Positions 5,288 to 8,705 of a stretch of DNA of 8,705 nt are shown here, piece by piece (position 1 is the first letter of the stretch; each line of letters opens with the position of its first letter). Under the pieces are notes generated by a model that did not search any database, was not told where the DNA came from, and saw nothing but the letters and a program-made list of their open reading frames with translations. The stretch is from assembly GCF_035539115.1 (NCBI RefSeq), contig NZ_DATLJA010000102.1:1-8705 (forward strand), read 5' to 3'. The translations under genes and the position numbers were made by a program. Source of the stretch: Desulfitobacterium_A sp035539115. GTDB taxonomy: Bacteria; Bacillota; Desulfitobacteriia; Desulfitobacteriales; Desulfitobacteriaceae.

Positions 5288-6334
5288 GTGGCCAACCAAA
5301 CAGAGGAAATCAGAAAGTATATCTTTCGTATTCTGCAGCAGGCCAAGGAAGATGGGTACACGACAAAGGATATTCGTGCCGGAGATATCAAAAAGGAAAT
5401 GGGCTTGGGCAACATACCCAAATCAATTTGTGATGCAATGCGAAGCATCCCTTGCTTTTCAAAATATGATGTGCTGGTCACACCTCCAAGCGGAAACAGC
5501 ACCACTTTAAAACTCAGGTACTACTTGGATGATGCAGCACCCACACAGCCGGAGCACTCGGAAATTTTTACAAAAGGACGAGCTGATTATCAAACGATTG
5601 CAGGTCATAGACCAAAACAGTGGGAGCAAGTTGATATCGCCTTTCTGCTGAATAATGCACTTGCATTTCATGATAAGCTGACCAAAATAGAGAACCACAG
5701 ATATCGGTCATGGGAGCACTGCTATTCGTTTTTTACCAGGCATAAATCTGCAGATGACGACGAAATCATCGACTTAATGTGTCTGCATCTTTCTAACTAT
5801 TTGGCGAGCTGGGGAATGTTCCGAGGCGCAGCATTCCTGCTTCAAAAGGACTATAAGGTGCATCTTGAGGTTGTGCATTTAATGCTTAACGAACGGTTTG
5901 AAATTTTAAGAAGTAAAAACATACGTGAAATTGCACACAATGACGAGTACATAAATCGAATATTTGAACTCAACCAAAAGATCTCGGAAATTTATCGCAG
6001 AAAAACAACAGATTTTGAGAATGAAAATGGCCGAAACTCCTCCGATACGTTGATCTCAAAGATATTGCTGGGTGTGTTCGGCTGTGTACCGGCGTATGAC
6101 CGCTATTTCAAAAGCGGACTTCGCAGCACAGGCATTGCCTCTGCACAGTTTTCAAAGGGTTCTGTCGCAGGAATGCTGCAGTTTTATGAGCATTATTATG
6201 ATGATTTTGAAGCTGTACGCCTGAAGATAAGCGAACATGGCGTGGAGTACCCGCCGATGAAAATAATTGATATGTGCTTTTGGCAAATTGGCTTTGACAG
6301 CGATACACAAGAGATAAAAACAGAGCAGGAGTGA
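5288..6334 (+). CDS. Uncharacterised 348-aa protein with N-terminal winged-helix-like domain
   Basis: I do not recognise a named family. Residues 1-80 look like a winged-helix module (IRKYIFRILQQAKEDG, then RAGDIKKEMGLGNIPKSICDAM, then a basic strand ending LRYYL). This type of segment is also attached to some nuclease or defence-associated proteins, as far as I recall. Residues 105-340 form a helical domain with aromatic, well-ordered motifs: RSWEHCYSFF (140-149), LHLSNYLASWGMFRG (166-180), LLQKDYKVH (184-192) and GVFGCVPAYDRYF (262-274). No nuclease, kinase or membrane motif is obvious, and it should be cytoplasmic. GTG 5288 is the first possible start, since an in-frame TAG precedes it at 5282. 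GAGGGGG (5273-5279) provides the ribosome binding site. The WYL regulator gene begins six bases after its stop, so the two are almost certainly cotranscribed from the promoter at 5177. A role in stress or phage response is inferred only from this pairing. Confidence 0.8.
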   Translation: MANQTEEIRKYIFRILQQAKEDGYTTKDIRAGDIKKEMGLGNIPKSICDAMRSIPCFSKYDVLVTPPSGNSTTLKLRYYLDDAAPTQPEHSEIFTKGRADYQTIAGHRPKQWEQVDIAFLLNNALAFHDKLTKIENHRYRSWEHCYSFFTRHKSADDDEIIDLMCLHLSNYLASWGMFRGAAFLLQKDYKVHLEVVHLMLNERFEILRSKNIREIAHNDEYINRIFELNQKISEIYRRKTTDFENENGRNSSDTLISKILLGVFGCVPAYDRYFKSGLRSTGIASAQFSKGSVAGMLQFYEHYYDDFEAVRLKISEHGVEYPPMKIIDMCFWQIGFDSDTQEIKTEQE

Positions 6335-6339
6335 TCGTC

Positions 6340-7236
6340 ATGCCTAAGTCATCGAATCAAAAGTTAAAATTACTATATCTCTATAAAATTTTGAACAAGA
6401 GAACAGACGAGAATCACACCATGACAGTACAACAAATGATTGCTGAACTTGCTGCACTTGGAATTAAAGCAGAGCGCAAAACCATCTATGATGACCTCGA
6501 AGCCCTTCGGCTGTTCGGGGTTGACTTGGTGTGCAGAAAAAGTAAAACCCATGATTATTATGTGAACGGAAAAACCTTCGAGCTCCCTGAACTGAAACTA
6601 CTGGTGGATGCGGTTGCGTCCGCTAAGTTTATTACAGAGAAAAAGTCAGGCGAGCTGATTAAAAAGATTGAAACTCTTGCAAGCGAATACGAAGCAAAAG
6701 ATCTGCGCAGGCAGGTACTGATTTCAGGCCGGGCCAAAACCGAAAATGAAAAAATATATTACAATGTAGATGTTTTGCATCGGGCAATCGCTGATGAAAA
6801 GCAAATCTCATTCCGGTATTTTGACATCGGTGTGGACAAGAAGAAACATTACCGTGACGGACACCGAACCGCCTCACCCTATGCCCTGTCATGGGAAAAT
6901 GAAAAATACTATTTAATTGCGTTTTATGAAAAGTATGATGGTATTTCTCACTTTCGAGTAGAACGCATGGAGGACATTACGATCCTCGAGAGCGTTATCC
7001 TCTCGCATCCTGAAGGTTTTAGCCTGAGAGAATATTCGAAAAGAGTGTTTTCCATGTTTGGCGGAGAGGAACATGAGATAACTTTGCGTTTTGACAACAG
7101 TTTAGTTGGCGTTGTTTACGATAAGTTTGGTCAAGACGTGGCAATCAAAAGTCCTGGCAAAGATAATTTCAAAATAACTGTAAGGGTAGCAGTCAGCCTG
7201 GAATTGTCAAATTTGGTGCAGTCATTAAACTCGTAA
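6340..7236 (+). CDS. WYL-domain transcriptional regulator, C-terminus apparently truncated
   Basis: This is a YafY/PafBC-type regulator of about 298 residues. Residues 1-75 form the N-terminal winged helix (KLKLLYLYKILNKRTDENH, MTVQQMIAEL, RKTIYDDLEALRLFGVD). The WYL domain spans about 137-215, with RTASPYALSWENEKYYLIAFYE and FRVERMEDI as its signature. The WCX-like region starts near 245. WYL domains are ligand sensors, thought to bind nucleic acid or nucleotide ligands, and such regulators often control accessory or defence genes. ATG 6340 is preferred because AGGAG (6327-6331) is eight bases upstream; GTG 6331 would overlap the previous stop. The gene follows the 348-aa gene by five bases. 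After about residue 285 (near 7195) the expected C-terminal 35-40 residues, usually with a GW and GFG motif, are replaced by LELSNLVQSLNS and a stop. This suggests a deletion or fusion junction, so the protein may be altered or inactive. Confidence 0.88.
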   Translation: MPKSSNQKLKLLYLYKILNKRTDENHTMTVQQMIAELAALGIKAERKTIYDDLEALRLFGVDLVCRKSKTHDYYVNGKTFELPELKLLVDAVASAKFITEKKSGELIKKIETLASEYEAKDLRRQVLISGRAKTENEKIYYNVDVLHRAIADEKQISFRYFDIGVDKKKHYRDGHRTASPYALSWENEKYYLIAFYEKYDGISHFRVERMEDITILESVILSHPEGFSLREYSKRVFSMFGGEEHEITLRFDNSLVGVVYDKFGQDVAIKSPGKDNFKITVRVAVSLELSNLVQSLNS

Positions 7237-7410
7237 AAATAGTTTTGAGGAATGTGGGTACTAATTTATGGTTAGGATAGTGTTGGCTCTTATCTGCCGG
7301 AAGGATAGTGCGCTGCTGGAGAGCAACACGAGCAGCCGGTAGAGTTCTGCCAAGGATAGCCAGGGTATCACTTTGATCAACCCTGGTATCTTATTTTCCT
7401 ATCCTTGGGA
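7237..7410. other. Non-coding spacer with three AGGATAG repeats and nested hairpins
   Basis: No gene is present. AGGATAG occurs at 7274-7280, 7302-7308 and 7353-7359. Its complement CTATCC occurs at 7399-7404 as part of CTATCCTTGG, which pairs perfectly with CCAAGGATAG (7350-7359). An upstream hairpin is also possible: TCTGCCGG (7293-7300) with CCGGTAGA (7336-7343, one G-T pair), enclosing CTGCT/AGCAG. The dense, mutually competing pairings suggest a structured RNA or the end of a mobile element. Confidence 0.5.
7355..7397 (+). terminator. Probable terminator before the IS element
   Basis: GATA, a bulged G, and CCAGGGT (7355-7366) pair with ACCCTGG and TATC (7380-7390), giving 11 base pairs with a 13-nt loop that can itself pair in part (ATCA/TGAT). 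TTATTTT follows at 7391-7397. It would end transcription from the WYL operon before it enters the IS. Confidence 0.6.
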
Positions 7411-7440
7411 GAACCTTAAGCGTAAAACTCGAAAAACTTA

Positions 7441-8268
7441 TTATCCAGCTCTCAGTAAGTTTTTCTGGTAATAGTGTGAGCGTTTCACCAAAGGAGGATA
7501 GCCTCCGTTGGTGGTGTAAATACGTTTACGATTGTAATAGATTTCTATAAAGCGAAACACAATGCTTTTGACGGCATTCATACTCATGACTTCGGAATTG
7601 ATCTTGTAGATGCTTTCCTTTTTTAGTGTGGCAAAAAACGATTCCATCCGAGCATTATCGTAACATTTTCCTGTGCTACTCATACTTTGGATTGCGCCAT
7701 ACTGAGCCAAGGTTTGACGGTAAAGCCCACTGGTATACTGACTACCACGATCACTATGAAAGATCATTCCGTAAGCTTGATACCTTTTAACTCCGGAGGT
7801 AAACGCTTCAACACAAAGCCCTGCTCTCATGTGCTCGGCCATTTTTAGTCCTACAATGGTTCCGTCAAAGCAATCCATTACTGCCGCGACATAAAGCTTA
7901 CCCTCCGATGTTGGAATTTCCGTAATATCTCCAATCCATTTTTGATTCGGTAATGCGGCGGTAAAGTCTTGTTTGATTAGATTGGCACTAGCCTGTGCTG
8001 CGAGATCCGCTTTAGTTATTCCTTTAGTATGATGCTTTTTCTTCAGCATGAGATGATGGGTTTTACAGAGCCTTAGAATTAGATAATAACTGCCGGTATA
8101 GTTCTGGTAGAGTTGTAAATGTAGATAAATTCTATACGCCCCGTAGTCTGGATTGTTTGCACGTATTTGAAGGATCTTCGCCAAAAGCTCATCATATTTA
8201 TTAGGCATAGACTGATGCCTTAACCATTTGTAATAGCCGGTTTCACTGACTTGTAACACCTTGCACAT
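7441..8268 (-). CDS. IS3-family transposase OrfB (DDE catalytic subunit)
   Basis: This is the rve-type integrase core of an IS3 transposase. From ATG 8268 it is 275 residues. It contains Asp114 in WIGDIT, Asp173 in HSDRGSQYTS and Glu209 in ARMESFF. Thirty-five residues separate the second Asp from the Glu, exactly the D35E spacing of the family. An N-terminal HTH-like part (CKVLQVSETGYYKWL) and a YNRKRIYTTNGGYPP motif near the C-terminus are also present. The frame is open upstream of the ATG, reading ELFQWIWVYKTKEKAKHSIKI, back to the orfA overlap. The working transposase is probably the OrfAB fusion of about 395 residues made by -1 frameshifting at 8361-8367. OrfB alone from ATG 8268 has no clear ribosome binding site that I can see. 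Confidence 0.93.
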   Translation of the reverse strand: MCKVLQVSETGYYKWLRHQSMPNKYDELLAKILQIRANNPDYGAYRIYLHLQLYQNYTGSYYLILRLCKTHHLMLKKKHHTKGITKADLAAQASANLIKQDFTAALPNQKWIGDITEIPTSEGKLYVAAVMDCFDGTIVGLKMAEHMRAGLCVEAFTSGVKRYQAYGMIFHSDRGSQYTSGLYRQTLAQYGAIQSMSSTGKCYDNARMESFFATLKKESIYKINSEVMSMNAVKSIVFRFIEIYYNRKRIYTTNGGYPPLVKRSHYYQKNLLRAG

Positions 8269-8339
8269 TATTTTTATACTGTGCTTGGCTTTCTCCTTAG
8301 TCTTGTAAACCCATATCCACTGAAAAAGTTCACGTGCAT

Positions 8340-8627
8340 CTACTTCTTTTGGCTCCCTGCGAAAAAACCTAAAGCTCTTTTTAGGATATCGTTAGCGGCT
8401 TCAAGTTCTTTTATTTTCTTCTCCATGGCTCTGACTTCTGCGGTTTTTGGATCGATTCGTTTATTTCCACTCCCTACAAAAGCGATGGATCCATACTGTT
8501 TGGTTCGGTTTCTCCATGTGTATAACGTAGTTACTGGGACCCCCAGTTGTTCTGCAGCTGCTCTAATCCCTAATTCATAAGACAATTTGATGGCCTCTTC
8601 TTTGAACTCTTTGTCATAGCCTCGCAT
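8340..8627 (-). CDS. IS3-family transposase OrfA (HTH DNA-binding subunit)
   Basis: This 95-residue protein has an N-terminal HTH of the transposase_8/HTH_Tnp_1 type (EFKEEAIKLSYELG, AAAEQLGVPVTTLYTWRNR). A charged linker and a short leucine-zipper-like helix follow (EVRAMEKKIKELEAANDILKRAL). OrfA binds the terminal repeats and regulates transposition, and its coiled coil mediates assembly with OrfAB. The start is ATG 8627-8625 with AAGAAGG eight bases upstream on the minus strand. It ends at TAG 8342-8340, after the slippery site. The HTH and zipper show no damage. Confidence 0.93.
   Translation of the reverse strand: MRGYDKEFKEEAIKLSYELGIRAAAEQLGVPVTTLYTWRNRTKQYGSIAFVGSGNKRIDPKTAEVRAMEKKIKELEAANDILKRALGFFAGSQKK
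8361..8367 (-). promoter_or_regulatory. -1 ribosomal frameshift site (T TTT TTC)
   Basis: On the minus strand the heptamer TTTTTTC sits in the orfA frame as T TTT TTC (codons GGT TTT TTC). This is a canonical X XXY YYZ slippery site. A -1 slip moves the ribosome into the orfB frame, which is open from there (reading FFRREPKEV into ELFQW). The orfA stop lies about 18 nt downstream. No strong stimulatory hairpin was obvious by eye. Confidence 0.75.
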
Positions 8628-8669
8628 CTGGATTACCTTCTTTCTTAATGGATATTATTACCAGAATTA

Positions 8670-8677
8670 CGAGTTTT
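8670..8677 (-). repeat. IS inner inverted-repeat core, partner of 7424-7431
   Basis: CGAGTTTT here is the exact complement of AAAACTCG at 7424-7431. Together they sit just inside both ends of the IS3 element. Further outward the match weakens to about 11 of 15 bases. Confidence 0.5.
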
Positions 8678-8705
8678 CTGACTATACTAAAATGATACTA
8701 CTCCA

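Larger units (their letters stand above)
7410..8705 (-). mobile_element. IS3-family insertion sequence, apparently intact
   Basis: The element carries overlapping orfA and orfB on the minus strand, with a slippery -1 frameshift site and a complete DDE core, so it may still be active. AAAACTCG at 7424-7431 and its complement at 8670-8677 form a short inverted repeat near both ends. A looser match extends outward from it (TAAGCGT against TAGTCAG). I cannot fix the exact tips. The left end should lie between about 7400 and 7424. The right end is at or just past the window edge, where the minus strand starts TGGAGTAG. No flanking target duplication can be tested here. Confidence 0.8.

Noticed and set aside
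5244..5510. Overlapping frames on both strands near the 348-aa gene start
   Set aside because: They shadow the N-terminal domain of the 348-aa protein and lack their own supporting signals.
7274..7408. CRISPR-like array or integron attC site
   Set aside because: The AGGATAG repeats are only 7 bp and unevenly spaced (28 and 51 nt), and no attC core sites (RYYYAAC/GTTRRRY) in the right arrangement or integrase gene are present.
8281..8580. Plus-strand 99-codon frame across orfA
   Set aside because: It is antisense to the clear IS3 orfA and has no recognisable domain.

Overview
The window looks like an accessory, heavily rearranged stretch of a Bacillota chromosome, most likely Clostridia. This rests on AGGAGG-type ribosome binding sites, a VirD4/TraG coupling-protein fragment and small helix-turn-helix gene of the kind carried by clostridial integrative conjugative elements, an IspA-like intracellular subtilase, and two different IS3-family elements. 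I cannot name a species. Base composition changes along the window: the desulfurase/subtilase pair (about 0.95-3.07 kb) is visibly AT-rich, while the conjugation remnant (about 4.2-5.05 kb) is clearly richer in G+C. This fits a mosaic of pieces with separate histories.

Layout. 1-305: the possible tail of an upstream gene, then a small unrecognised gene that ends inside a terminator-like hairpin. About 335-902: a fossil IS3-family transposase on the minus strand, with several stops and frameshifts. 992-3071: an intact pair, a NifS-type cysteine desulfurase overlapping or abutting a prodomain-less intracellular subtilase. 3072-4190: over 1 kb with no convincing gene; it includes a domain V/VI-like segment (about 3685-3759) suggesting a decayed, ORF-less group II intron. 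4190-5010: the 3' part of a VirD4/TraG coupling protein, followed by an intact small HTH gene and a strong terminator. 5155-7236: a promoter, possible leader peptide, a 348-aa protein of unrecognised family and a WYL-domain regulator whose C-terminus appears cut off. 7237-7410: non-coding DNA with three AGGATAG repeats and nested hairpins. About 7410-8705: an apparently intact IS3-family element on the minus strand, with orfA, orfB and a -1 slippery heptamer; its outer end lies at or beyond the window edge.

How the parts relate. The cysteine desulfurase and subtilase are the best candidate for an undescribed two-gene system. Both keep their catalytic residues, they are translationally coupled, and they stand alone between decayed mobile DNA. 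The desulfurase has a shortened, cysteine-rich active-site loop, and the protease lacks the inhibitory propeptide of its family. A second two-gene unit (348-aa winged-helix-like protein plus WYL regulator) resembles regulator/effector pairs found in accessory islands, but its regulator is probably damaged. The conjugation genes here are only a remnant and could not support transfer alone.
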